Made by a program: the position numbers and the translations under genes | Part shown: positions 25,532-33,790 of the stretch, one piece after another | Numbering within the stretch: position 1 is the first letter of the stretch | Layout of the letters: each line of letters starts with the position of its first letter | Source of the DNA: CAVSNH01 sp963729275 | Lineage (GTDB): Bacteria; Actinomycetota; Acidimicrobiia; Acidimicrobiales; RAAP-2 | NCBI GenBank assembly: GCA_963729275.1 | Contig: CAVSNH010000004.1 | Location: forward strand, 434,001-498,000 | Reading direction: 5' to 3' | DNA length: 64,000 bases | The notes under the pieces: model-generated | Database searches by the model: none | What the model saw: only the letters and a program-made list of their open reading frames with translations | What the model was told of the DNA's origin: nothing

Positions 25532-28500
25532 TCAGCTGACCGGCTCGGCCGAACGCTCGACCTCCGGCCGATCGACATCGGGTACACCGGAACTGTCGGG
25601 TGGGCGCCGCCACCACTCAGAGCGGACCACCAGCTCGACGACGGCTTCGGCCCCGAGGAAGAGGATTCCGACCCACACAATGGCGTTGGCCGTACCGAAG
25701 GCGCTCGGCCAACCACCGTTGGCCGGCTTTGGGTCGACGCCTTGCGAGACCACGATGAACACGCCGGTGGCGATCACGCAGACGACAGCCACCGTCCCGA
25801 GCACGAGACGCCAGCGGGGTCGTCGCAGGACGAGTGCGATGCCGGCGGCAACGGCCAGCCCGGTGAGCGGTGCCGCGGTGAGGCCGGCAGCCAGGCCGCA
25901 GAGGACGCTCACCGCCACGGTGACCTCCCAGCGGACCGGTTCGGCCTTCGACGCCCGCACCGAATGGACGAGCTCGGGGTCGACGCCGCCTTCGCCGGCA
26001 TCGGCATCGACCTCGACAGTCAACGGCGGACGGGATGGCGCGGACGACCTCGTCCTGACGTCCTTCGGTGCGGATGTGCGCCGGCGGCGGCGGAGCACCA
26101 GCGGCACGAGGACGATGGCCAAGCACACGATCACCGCGAGGGTCGAGACGACGAGGGAGACGTCGATCCCCCGTTGCGGCGTCCAGCGCAGGAGCACGGT
26201 GAGCCGGCCGTCGTGGATGTCGCCACCAAGGGTGGCCGGGTCGACCCGCCATCCGTTGGCGAAACCGTCGACGAGCACGGGGCTCCCGAAGCTCTGGCCG
26301 GTGGTCGTCGCCGCCTTCCAACCCTGGTTGATGCTCTGGCCCAGGACGAGCTCGAAGGGCGCGGTGGAGCGGGAAACATCGGAGAGGTCGAGGGTCATGG
26401 CCGTCGACGACTGGTGGGCCACGGTCACGACCGGCGCCGGCGGCGGGTCTGGGGCGGCGAGCTGCCCACCGGCACCGATGGCGGCCGGTCCACCCCCGGG
26501 TGCGGAGGCCAGCGCCACCTGGTCGATGTCGAGGCCACTCACCGAGCCCTCGGTCGACAGCAGCGTGTGGCTGCCGGCTGCGAGGTGGAGGCCGGCAGCG
26601 TCCGGTCCGCACAGGGAGACACTGAGGGGCTGGCGGTCGAGGGCGGCCGACGACGAGCCGGTGATGGATACCCACACCGGGGCGCCGTCCACCGTGAGCA
26701 GATCGCCACGACACGCCCCCGGCAGCGAGGCCGGCGTGGCCGGCGCCACCAGCCCGGGGATGCCGAGCTCGGCGATACCGATGGGCAGAGCCGTCTTGGC
26801 CTGCGTGTCGTAGTCGATGGTGGTCTCGATGCGAGCCTGGTCGACCGTGACACGGACGGTGTTTCCGGACAGGGGCTCGGGCAGTTGGATGGGCACGGAG
26901 GCCACCGACCCGACCGGGCGTCGATCGCTGATGGCGGGCAGCTGCACGCGTTCGGTGCGCCCGCCGGACGACACGGACAGCACCGTCGGCACCGAGTGCT
27001 CACCGTCGGCCACGACCTGCAGGTCCATCCGGTCGAAGGTGAGGGGGTGGGCCAGCCGGTACTGCACGTAGGCGCCGGCCTGGTTGGTGATCCCGAACGC
27101 CGTCTCCCACGCCGTGTGCGGGTCGCCGTCGATGGCGGCGGCCGCTCCGTCCTCGACGTTGCCCGTGAGCCGGCTGCTCGACGAGACGGCGACCACCGAA
27201 TCTGCCCCACCCCCCGTGCGACCCAGGGCCTCGTCGATGGCCTGGTCGGAGGCCGACGGCGACAGACGCGCTTGGCCGGCGAGGCTGAAGGTGCGGGAGG
27301 TGGGCAGCCAGAACACGCGAGCCAGGTTGAGCTCGTAATCACCGCGGGGTGGGTAGCCGGATCCCCGCAGTCGGGTCATGACAAAGGTGAGCGGGTCGGA
27401 CTGCGAGGAGGTGCCCACTGTGCGCAACAGATCCTCGGGCATGGACACCGCTTCATCGGCCTGCACTCCGGGGATGCGGACCTCGGAGAGCCCGCTGAAG
27501 TTCTCGTAGCCGGCCGGCACCTGGTACTTGGTGCGGTGCGAACCAGCGATGGAGATGCGCAGTAGCGAGAAGGTGCGGGGCGAGAAGTGGATGGTCTGGC
27601 CGGCCGGCGTCTGCGAGGCGTGCGTGAGGTTGACCGTGACCGGGTGCTTGTAGTCGAAGGAGAGGGTCACCTTGGTCAGCACCTGCGTGGGCCGGGGCAC
27701 GATCAGCTGGGACAGGTTGATCGAGTCCACCGTGCGCGGTCTGTCGAACGTGACCTCCCACCACTGCCCGATGGGATACTGGGACAACTGCCAAGCGGTC
27801 TGTGTCGAGCCGTCCATAGCCGCCGCCGGCCGCATGTCGTTGTCGTACTGCACGGGCGACCCGTAGCTGGACGCGGTGATGGACGAAATGCCGTCGTCGA
27901 ACAAGGTGGTGCTGTAGGCGTCCATCGGCGCCCCCGGGAAGAGCTTGAGCGGCGCGTTCGTCGGGTCAAAGATGGCGGCTCCGGGTGACGTCGCCGTCTC
28001 GATGTAGCCGGCATTCTCCGTGATGCCGTTCCAGCGGTAGTCCTGCTTGGCGTTGGTGTCGGTCACGACCAGGTCGGGATGACCCGACAGGGCGGGCTTC
28101 TTCGCCGAGGGGTCGGTGTCGAGGGTCCCGGCGTAGAAGATGGTGGGGTTGTCCGACAGCAAGCCGACGGATGCGGCGGCGGCCAGCCCCGAGCTGTTGC
28201 CATCCACCAGGAGCGGGGCGGTCGTCGACTCCGCCCGTACGATGGGTCGCGGGTCGTCGACGGAATAGGACACGAGAGGCGCCGGCCATTTCTCACCCGG
28301 CGGCTGCGACAGGGTCTCCTCGTTCAGGTCCGGAACGGTCGAGATGTTGGGACGGGGCGTGCCGTAGGACACGGGGTCGCGCAGTCCCGGCGGGGTGGGC
28401 GTCATATCCAGCGCCACTTGTTTCGGGTCCGGCGTGTCGTAGCGCTCGTAGGCTTGGTCGTACTGCACGAGGATGTCGCCTGCGCTCATGAGCGCGGCCA

Positions 28501-30139
28501 AGGGGGCGAGCGTTCGAGGGTCGAAGGTCCCCTCCTGCATGGGCGTGTCGATGGCCTCGAGGAGGTCGGCCGTCGGCAGCGAGCCCATGGTCTGCTGCTC
28601 GTGGGTCACGAACGGGCGAGTGAGGAGGGCTGGGTAGACGGTGTCGTTCGTGTCGCCCCACCGGTAGGCGGCGAAGTTGTTGCCGGGCAGGGCGTAGACC
28701 CGAGTGTCCGGGTGGGTGGCGTTGAGCGCCTTGGCCGCGGCGAGGACGTAGGCCGGTGGGCTGGCCGGCTGGACGTTCTCGCTGACCACGCTGTCGCCAC
28801 TGGCCCACAGCGGCACCGAGCTGGCTGCGATCACTCCGATGGTGAGTCCCGACACCGCCCAGGCCCGAGCCGGGACCCGCCGAGCGACGGCGGTGACGCC
28901 CGACCCGAGGAGGACAGAAAGGCCGAGGATGATCAACGGTGAGGCGCGGTCGGTGGACCGCAGGGCCAGTCCGACCGTTGTGTCCTGCATGAACTGCTTG
29001 AGGAACCATCCGATCCCGGTGGGCTTGTTGTAGGGAAACGGGCCTACGGCCAACACCATCCCGACCACCACGACGACGATGAAGAAGGCTCGGTTGCGCC
29101 ACCGCACGAAGACACCGGCGGCCACGGCCATGGCCGGCACGAGGAAGGAGGCGGCGACCAGCCAGAGCCACTGGGTGTAGGCCACCGCCGCCTGTTGCCA
29201 GTTGCCGGTCTGGCTGGAGGCGCCGTAGAAGAACCAGTAACCGAGGCCTCGGAGCGCCTCGACGGGAGAGGAGGCCGAGCTCGTCGACTCGAGCGTCTCC
29301 GTGTACTTGAGGATGTTGACCCCGTAGGCCGCCTCCACCTGGAGCCCGGCGGCCCACCACAAGGACACGAGTCCGCAGAGCAATCCGGTCCGCCAGACCA
29401 AGCTCCACACCTGCCTCCAGGTGACCTCGCGCAGCACGACCACGGCGAAGGGGAGCCAGAGGGCCGGTCCGATGACCACGTAGATGATGGAGCTGGCGTT
29501 GATGCCGCTCACAAGGGCAACCACCAGCGCGAAGAGCGCCGGGTACTTCCAACCCCCCCGGCGCAGCCCGAGGACGACGAAGGCCAGCATCCACGGCAGC
29601 CCCGACCAGGGCATGAGGATGACCGAGATCCTCCCTGCGTACTGGAGCACGTACGGGGTGAACATGAAGCTCAGCGCGGCCACGTACCGGCCGGGGCCCG
29701 ACAACGAGACGACCCGGCACAGGTAGAGCATCCCGGTCCCGGCGGCGAAGAGGAGACAGCCCATCCACAGCCGTTGGGCGACCCAGACCGGCAGGTGCAA
29801 CTCGGCGAACAGCCAGAAGAAGGGCCCCATCGGGAACAGGTAGCCGATGTTCTCGTGCGTCACCGTGCCCAGGGCCACGTTGGGATCCCACAACGAGACG
29901 GCCTGGCGGATGTAGCGGCCCGGATCGAGGTAGAGATACGTCTTGGTGTCGTCGGTGACGGCACCGGGCTGCGTGGCCAACATGGGCACGAAGGCCAGCA
30001 GGGCGAAAACGCCGTACTCGACGGCAGACCGGGTCCGGCTCGGCGTGCGGGCACGCCCGTACGCCTGCCCCAACCGTCCGGTCCCCGAGCCACCGCGCAG
30101 GCGCTCAGCGTCGGGCGGTTCAGACACGGGTACAGGCAC
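25532..30139 (-). CDS. aftD: AftD-like alpha-(1->3)-arabinofuranosyltransferase family protein (GT-C, DUF3367 type)
   Basis: 1535 residues, in the usual size class of AftD. In mycobacteria AftD is a membrane GT-C enzyme acting on arabinogalactan and lipoarabinomannan from decaprenyl-phosphoarabinose. The N-terminal external loop has TDDTKTYLYLDPGRY (D63, D64) and ENIGYLFPMGPFFWL, close to AftD. Eleven or so membrane segments run to ~residue 480. A long external part has two discoidin/F5-8-type C segments (about 740-890 and 980-1125; AAMDGSTQTAW and AAIDGDPHTAW). Three C-terminal membrane segments follow (~1330-1350 and ~1403-1465), then a cytoplasmic tail. GTG at 30139 has no ribosome site; a TACACT box lies 12 bases upstream. 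The symbol denotes family, not proven substrate. Confidence 0.82.
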   Translation of the reverse strand: MPVPVSEPPDAERLRGGSGTGRLGQAYGRARTPSRTRSAVEYGVFALLAFVPMLATQPGAVTDDTKTYLYLDPGRYIRQAVSLWDPNVALGTVTHENIGYLFPMGPFFWLFAELHLPVWVAQRLWMGCLLFAAGTGMLYLCRVVSLSGPGRYVAALSFMFTPYVLQYAGRISVILMPWSGLPWMLAFVVLGLRRGGWKYPALFALVVALVSGINASSIIYVVIGPALWLPFAVVVLREVTWRQVWSLVWRTGLLCGLVSLWWAAGLQVEAAYGVNILKYTETLESTSSASSPVEALRGLGYWFFYGASSQTGNWQQAAVAYTQWLWLVAASFLVPAMAVAAGVFVRWRNRAFFIVVVVVGMVLAVGPFPYNKPTGIGWFLKQFMQDTTVGLALRSTDRASPLIILGLSVLLGSGVTAVARRVPARAWAVSGLTIGVIAASSVPLWASGDSVVSENVQPASPPAYVLAAAKALNATHPDTRVYALPGNNFAAYRWGDTNDTVYPALLTRPFVTHEQQTMGSLPTADLLEAIDTPMQEGTFDPRTLAPLAALMSAGDILVQYDQAYERYDTPDPKQVALDMTPTPPGLRDPVSYGTPRPNISTVPDLNEETLSQPPGEKWPAPLVSYSVDDPRPIVRAESTTAPLLVDGNSSGLAAAASVGLLSDNPTIFYAGTLDTDPSAKKPALSGHPDLVVTDTNAKQDYRWNGITENAGYIETATSPGAAIFDPTNAPLKLFPGAPMDAYSTTLFDDGISSITASSYGSPVQYDNDMRPAAAMDGSTQTAWQLSQYPIGQWWEVTFDRPRTVDSINLSQLIVPRPTQVLTKVTLSFDYKHPVTVNLTHASQTPAGQTIHFSPRTFSLLRISIAGSHRTKYQVPAGYENFSGLSEVRIPGVQADEAVSMPEDLLRTVGTSSQSDPLTFVMTRLRGSGYPPRGDYELNLARVFWLPTSRTFSLAGQARLSPSASDQAIDEALGRTGGGADSVVAVSSSSRLTGNVEDGAAAAIDGDPHTAWETAFGITNQAGAYVQYRLAHPLTFDRMDLQVVADGEHSVPTVLSVSSGGRTERVQLPAISDRRPVGSVASVPIQLPEPLSGNTVRVTVDQARIETTIDYDTQAKTALPIGIAELGIPGLVAPATPASLPGACRGDLLTVDGAPVWVSITGSSSAALDRQPLSVSLCGPDAAGLHLAAGSHTLLSTEGSVSGLDIDQVALASAPGGGPAAIGAGGQLAAPDPPPAPVVTVAHQSSTAMTLDLSDVSRSTAPFELVLGQSINQGWKAATTTGQSFGSPVLVDGFANGWRVDPATLGGDIHDGRLTVLLRWTPQRGIDVSLVVSTLAVIVCLAIVLVPLVLRRRRRTSAPKDVRTRSSAPSRPPLTVEVDADAGEGGVDPELVHSVRASKAEPVRWEVTVAVSVLCGLAAGLTAAPLTGLAVAAGIALVLRRPRWRLVLGTVAVVCVIATGVFIVVSQGVDPKPANGGWPSAFGTANAIVWVGILFLGAEAVVELVVRSEWWRRPPDSSGVPDVDRPEVERSAEPVS

Positions 30140-30368
30140 GAGTGACGATCGAGTGTAGAGGAACCGGAACTGGTACCGGCGTCGAGGAGGCCCTCAGTCG
30201 AGACGCCGACCTGCGACGATACGGCGCAGCGAGCCCTCGAGGGTGGTCAGCGAGGGCTGAATGGCGGTAGCCTGAAGTCTTGCGAGAGCAGTCGAGAGCC
30301 GCAGTAACATCGGCCTAACCGGGGGTTCGAGACGGCCTCGAGGGGTGACTGTTCGGGGGGACGATCGA

Positions 30369-31706
30369 ATGAGTGGCGCCGAGAATCAGGTAGCGCCTGG
30401 GCCGGTGTCGACCCCGAGGGCGCCGAGCTCCGATCTCCACGAGGGGCCGGCCGAGCCTGTCGTGTCGCCCGACCCACCCACGATCGAATCCGCCGCCGGT
30501 TCCGCCTTCGCCCGCCCCGAGCTCCTCCCGTTTGCCTCGATGAGCCTGGACGAGATCGCTTCCTCCGCCGGGTTGCGGACGATCCATGTGGTGGCCTGGC
30601 GTGACTTCGACGACGTCGAGGCCGGTGGCTCGGAGCTCCATGCCCACCGGATCTTCTCGGCCTGGTCGCGAGCCGGAATCAAGGTCGTGATGACCACCTC
30701 GTCGGTCGCCGGTCAGCCGCCGGTCATCTCCCGCGACGGATACCGGGTCACCCGGCGCCTCGGCCGTTATGCCATCTTCCCCCGGACCATGGTCTCGGGT
30801 TGGCTGGGCCACCTGGGGCGAGCGGACGGGATGGTCGAGATCTGGAACGGCATGCCGTTCCTTTCACCACTCTGGGCCCGATGTCCCAAGGTGATCTTCC
30901 TTCACCACGTGCACGCTGAGATGTGGCGGATGGTCCTACCCAAGGGCATGGCCGAGGCGGGCTATTTCTTCGAGCACCGGGTGGCGCCGCTCATCTACCA
31001 ACGGAATCGGATCATCACCCTCTCCAGTTCCTCCCAGCACGAGATCACCGAGCGCCTCGGTCTACGAGCGTCCCGGATCACCGTGGTGCCTCCGGGGGTC
31101 GAGCCGCACTTCTCTCCCGGGTCGGTGCGCTCGGAGACCCCACTGGTGGCTGCGGTCGGCCGACTGGTGCCGGTCAAGCAGTTCCATCTTCTGATCGAGG
31201 GTCTCGTCCGGCTGAAACCCCATCTGCTCGACCTGCAGGCCGTCATCGCCGGCGAGGGCTATGAGCGGTCCGAGCTCCAAGCCCTCATCCGCCGGCATGG
31301 GGCCGAAGGCTGGATCTCCCTTCCCGGCTATGTCACCCAGGAGGAACTCATCGACCTCTACCGCCGGGCGTGGGTCGTGGCCTCGAGCTCCCTCCGGGAA
31401 GGCTGGGGCATGACAGTCACCGAGGCCGGGGCATGTGGCACGCCGGCGGTCGTCTCCCGCATAAGTGGGCACGAGGACGCCGTGGCCGACGGCGAGTCCG
31501 GGATCCTCTTCGACGATCAGGACGGCATGGTCCAGGCGCTGCACTCGGTGCTGACCGACGAGGTGCTCCGCAAGCGACTGTCGCTCGCTGCCCTCGACTT
31601 CGCCACCCGGTTCTCGTGGGAGGCCACCGCACGGCAGACCCTGGCCGTACTGGCGGCCGAGAAGCTGCGGCGGGAGCGGACTTGGGGTCGGGGTCGGGAC
31701 CGGTAA
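30369..31706 (+). CDS. Glycosyltransferase family 4 (GT-B)
   Basis: 445 residues from the ATG at 30369, about nine bases after GGGGGG; an in-frame GTG lies at 30345. Cytoplasmic retaining transferase fold: the N-terminal domain has TIHVVAWRDFDDVEAGGSELH, the middle has VVPPGVEPHF and VAAVGRLVPVKQFHLLIEGL, and the donor-binding site is REGWGMTVTEAGACGTP with the E344/E352 pair spaced as in the family's E-x7-E motif. A ~55-residue low-complexity N-terminal extension precedes the fold. It reads divergently from the AftD-like gene and overlaps the downstream family C gene by 25 bases, so it may make or extend the acceptor for these GT-C enzymes. Confidence 0.88.
   Translation: MSGAENQVAPGPVSTPRAPSSDLHEGPAEPVVSPDPPTIESAAGSAFARPELLPFASMSLDEIASSAGLRTIHVVAWRDFDDVEAGGSELHAHRIFSAWSRAGIKVVMTTSSVAGQPPVISRDGYRVTRRLGRYAIFPRTMVSGWLGHLGRADGMVEIWNGMPFLSPLWARCPKVIFLHHVHAEMWRMVLPKGMAEAGYFFEHRVAPLIYQRNRIITLSSSSQHEITERLGLRASRITVVPPGVEPHFSPGSVRSETPLVAAVGRLVPVKQFHLLIEGLVRLKPHLLDLQAVIAGEGYERSELQALIRRHGAEGWISLPGYVTQEELIDLYRRAWVVASSSLREGWGMTVTEAGACGTPAVVSRISGHEDAVADGESGILFDDQDGMVQALHSVLTDEVLRKRLSLAALDFATRFSWEATARQTLAVLAAEKLRRERTWGRGRDR
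31672..31676 (+). promoter_or_regulatory. Ribosome binding site deciding a TTG start
   Basis: GGGAG lies five bases before the TTG at 31682. This supports a TTG start inside the end of the GT4 gene, which also gives a protein (589 residues) almost equal in length to its paralogue. Confidence 0.55.
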
Positions 31707-33451
31707 CGCACTCTCGATCACCGTGGAGGATCGGGTCCCGTCGCATTGGAACCTCCCGTGGCAGACGCCTGCAATGGCTAGCCCTCGCGGTCGTTCCAAT
31801 CGCAGGGATGGTCCTCTGCCTGTACGCCACGCGGGCTGGCATCTTCGTCAGCCAGGACTCTGCTGCCTACCTCGGAGCCGCGTCCAACCTGTTGCATGGC
31901 AAGGGACTTTCAACGCCCTTCACTTTGAGTGAGAGCACCCTCTCGCCAGCAAGAGCGTTCTTGTTTCACGGCGCGATTCCGTTAGTCCACTTCCCGCCTC
32001 TCTACCCGGTCGCATTGGCACTGGTTTCCCTAACAAGCCTTTCGATGGTCGAGTCCGCACGCTGGCTGAATGCGGTCTTGCTGGCATTCAATCTCGTGAT
32101 CTTCGAACTGCTCGTGCGGCGGCTGACACGTTCCAACGTCGTCTTGCCAGTATTGGGGGCGCTCCTCCTCTTGGTCGGGCCGGCCATCCTGTACCACCAA
32201 AACTTCCTCACATTTCACACGGGAGTGCTCTCGGAGCCGCTGTTCATCTTCGACTTCCTGGCAACAATCCTTCTCGTCGACATGTATATGGCTCGTCCGT
32301 CACGGGCTGTGCTGGTGGGAATCCTGCTCGGTGTCGCGGCCGGACCACTCATCCGCTATGCCGGAGTCTCCGTGGCTGTGGCCGCGGCCTTCGTCCTGTT
32401 CGTCTGGTCCCCCATCGCTCGACGACAGCGAGTGTTCCTCGCTCTCGCGACCTTGGCCTGTGGCGCGCTTCCAAGTCTGTCGTGGTCGCTGTGGAGCGCT
32501 GTCTTTTGGAGCAGCGGCTCGGCGCGAAACATCGCTTGGCATCCGGAGTCATCCATAGTCCGCTCCATCTTGGACATCGTCTCGGGGTGGCTGTTGCCGA
32601 GCTCAGTCTCGAGTGGTATTCGGGACGGCATCTTCTTGATGATCCTTTGCGTGGCCGCCGCGCTCGTCATCGCCAGCGGACCTAAGACGTTCATCGAATC
32701 ACCTCTGAGGGCGGCGAGGAGAGAGGCACCGGCACCACCATCGTCGGTCAGCCGCGTTCTGGCGCTGGCTGTCTTCGCAGTCTCCTACCTCGCGCTCGTC
32801 GTCGTCACCCGCGAGCTCTTTGATGCTCTTCTCTCGATGAGCAATCGCACTCTGCTCCCTCTGCTTCCGCTGTTGTACTTGATCTTGCTGGCATCCATCG
32901 CCAACGCCGTGAAGCGCCCGGCATGGGCCGGACTCATCGCCGGAACCCTTTGCGTGATCATCGTGTCGAGTTCGATCGGTGCAACACTCTCATTTGCATC
33001 GAATCCGCCTGACCTTGCGCCTGTGTGGTGGCAGCTTCCGTTGGCTGCCAGCTCAGCTCGAAGTGGCACGCCAACGACATGGCCCACGATGCAAGCCCTC
33101 CGCTTGCTCCCAAGAGGAACGTTGATCGTCAGTAGTGTCCCCGATCTCATCTACACGGGAGCTGGCCAACCGTCGATCGGATTGCCGACGTCGATCGAAT
33201 CGATCGACGACAAGGCGAACCTTCGCTATGACGCACAGTTGCAACAGATGGCTACCCTTCTCATCGACCACCACGGCCTCCTCGTCGTGATACCTGAGGC
33301 TTTGGCAGACTCGACGCGGGATTCGGCAGTTCCCTCCAGTTTTGCTCCCTACGCGCGACTGGTGGTAGCGCATAGCTACCCAGATGGGGGTAGGACATAC
33401 CACTTGGCTCCTCTGCTTCCGATCTCGCTCAAGTCACAAGGCCAGGCCTAA
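31682..33451 (+). CDS. Family C GT-C glycosyltransferase-like membrane protein (paralogue)
   Basis: 589 residues from the TTG at 31682 (GGGAG five bases upstream), overlapping the GT4 stop by 25 bases. The frame is open further upstream but would run deep into the GT4 gene. The external loop after the first membrane segment reads VSQDSAAYLGAASNLLHG, and LVHFPPLYPVALAL follows. Then come the same membrane segments as in 21338-23113, with GSARNIAWHPESSIVRS and DALLSMSNRTLLPLLPLLYL. The external C-terminal part contains LLPRGTLIVSSVPDLIYTGA. Coupling to the GT4 gene suggests the two act on one glycan. Substrate unknown. Confidence 0.8.
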   Translation: MGSGSGPVTHSRSPWRIGSRRIGTSRGRRLQWLALAVVPIAGMVLCLYATRAGIFVSQDSAAYLGAASNLLHGKGLSTPFTLSESTLSPARAFLFHGAIPLVHFPPLYPVALALVSLTSLSMVESARWLNAVLLAFNLVIFELLVRRLTRSNVVLPVLGALLLLVGPAILYHQNFLTFHTGVLSEPLFIFDFLATILLVDMYMARPSRAVLVGILLGVAAGPLIRYAGVSVAVAAAFVLFVWSPIARRQRVFLALATLACGALPSLSWSLWSAVFWSSGSARNIAWHPESSIVRSILDIVSGWLLPSSVSSGIRDGIFLMILCVAAALVIASGPKTFIESPLRAARREAPAPPSSVSRVLALAVFAVSYLALVVVTRELFDALLSMSNRTLLPLLPLLYLILLASIANAVKRPAWAGLIAGTLCVIIVSSSIGATLSFASNPPDLAPVWWQLPLAASSARSGTPTTWPTMQALRLLPRGTLIVSSVPDLIYTGAGQPSIGLPTSIESIDDKANLRYDAQLQQMATLLIDHHGLLVVIPEALADSTRDSAVPSSFAPYARLVVAHSYPDGGRTYHLAPLLPISLKSQGQA

Positions 33452-33790
33452 TGGCCATGGCCGCGCTCCGTCGCCTGAAACGCCACATAACGACCGCAGG
33501 TTTGCCATGGCTGACACAGTCATGCTTCGAGAAACGTCGCCTCGTCGCAGGGACGGGCGGGTTCGAAATATCGGTCCGACAGGAATTCCGGCGATGGCCA
33601 AGCCGGCCGGCGCCAACTCCACGGTCACTGCCAGCCGGGGAGCCTGCCTTGGCAACACAAGACCGCTCACCTGGGCTTTGGACGCGGTCAATGCGGGGCG
33701 CCATCCATTAGCGACAGGTTGCCAACCGATGCTCTAGTAATGGGGCGCTCGGTCAAGCTCGAGCCACGCGTCACTCGTCGCCCACTGCCG
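33452..33790. other. Convergent intergenic gap, nothing recognised
   Basis: About 340 bases between convergent membrane-protein genes. Small open frames exist on both strands but none has a ribosome site, a domain or a recognisable motif. No strong hairpin-plus-T-run terminator was seen. Confidence 0.4.

Noticed and set aside
33384..33737. Small open frames on both strands in the 33.45-33.79 kb gap
   Set aside because: Competing frames of similar length on both strands, none with a start signal or domain.
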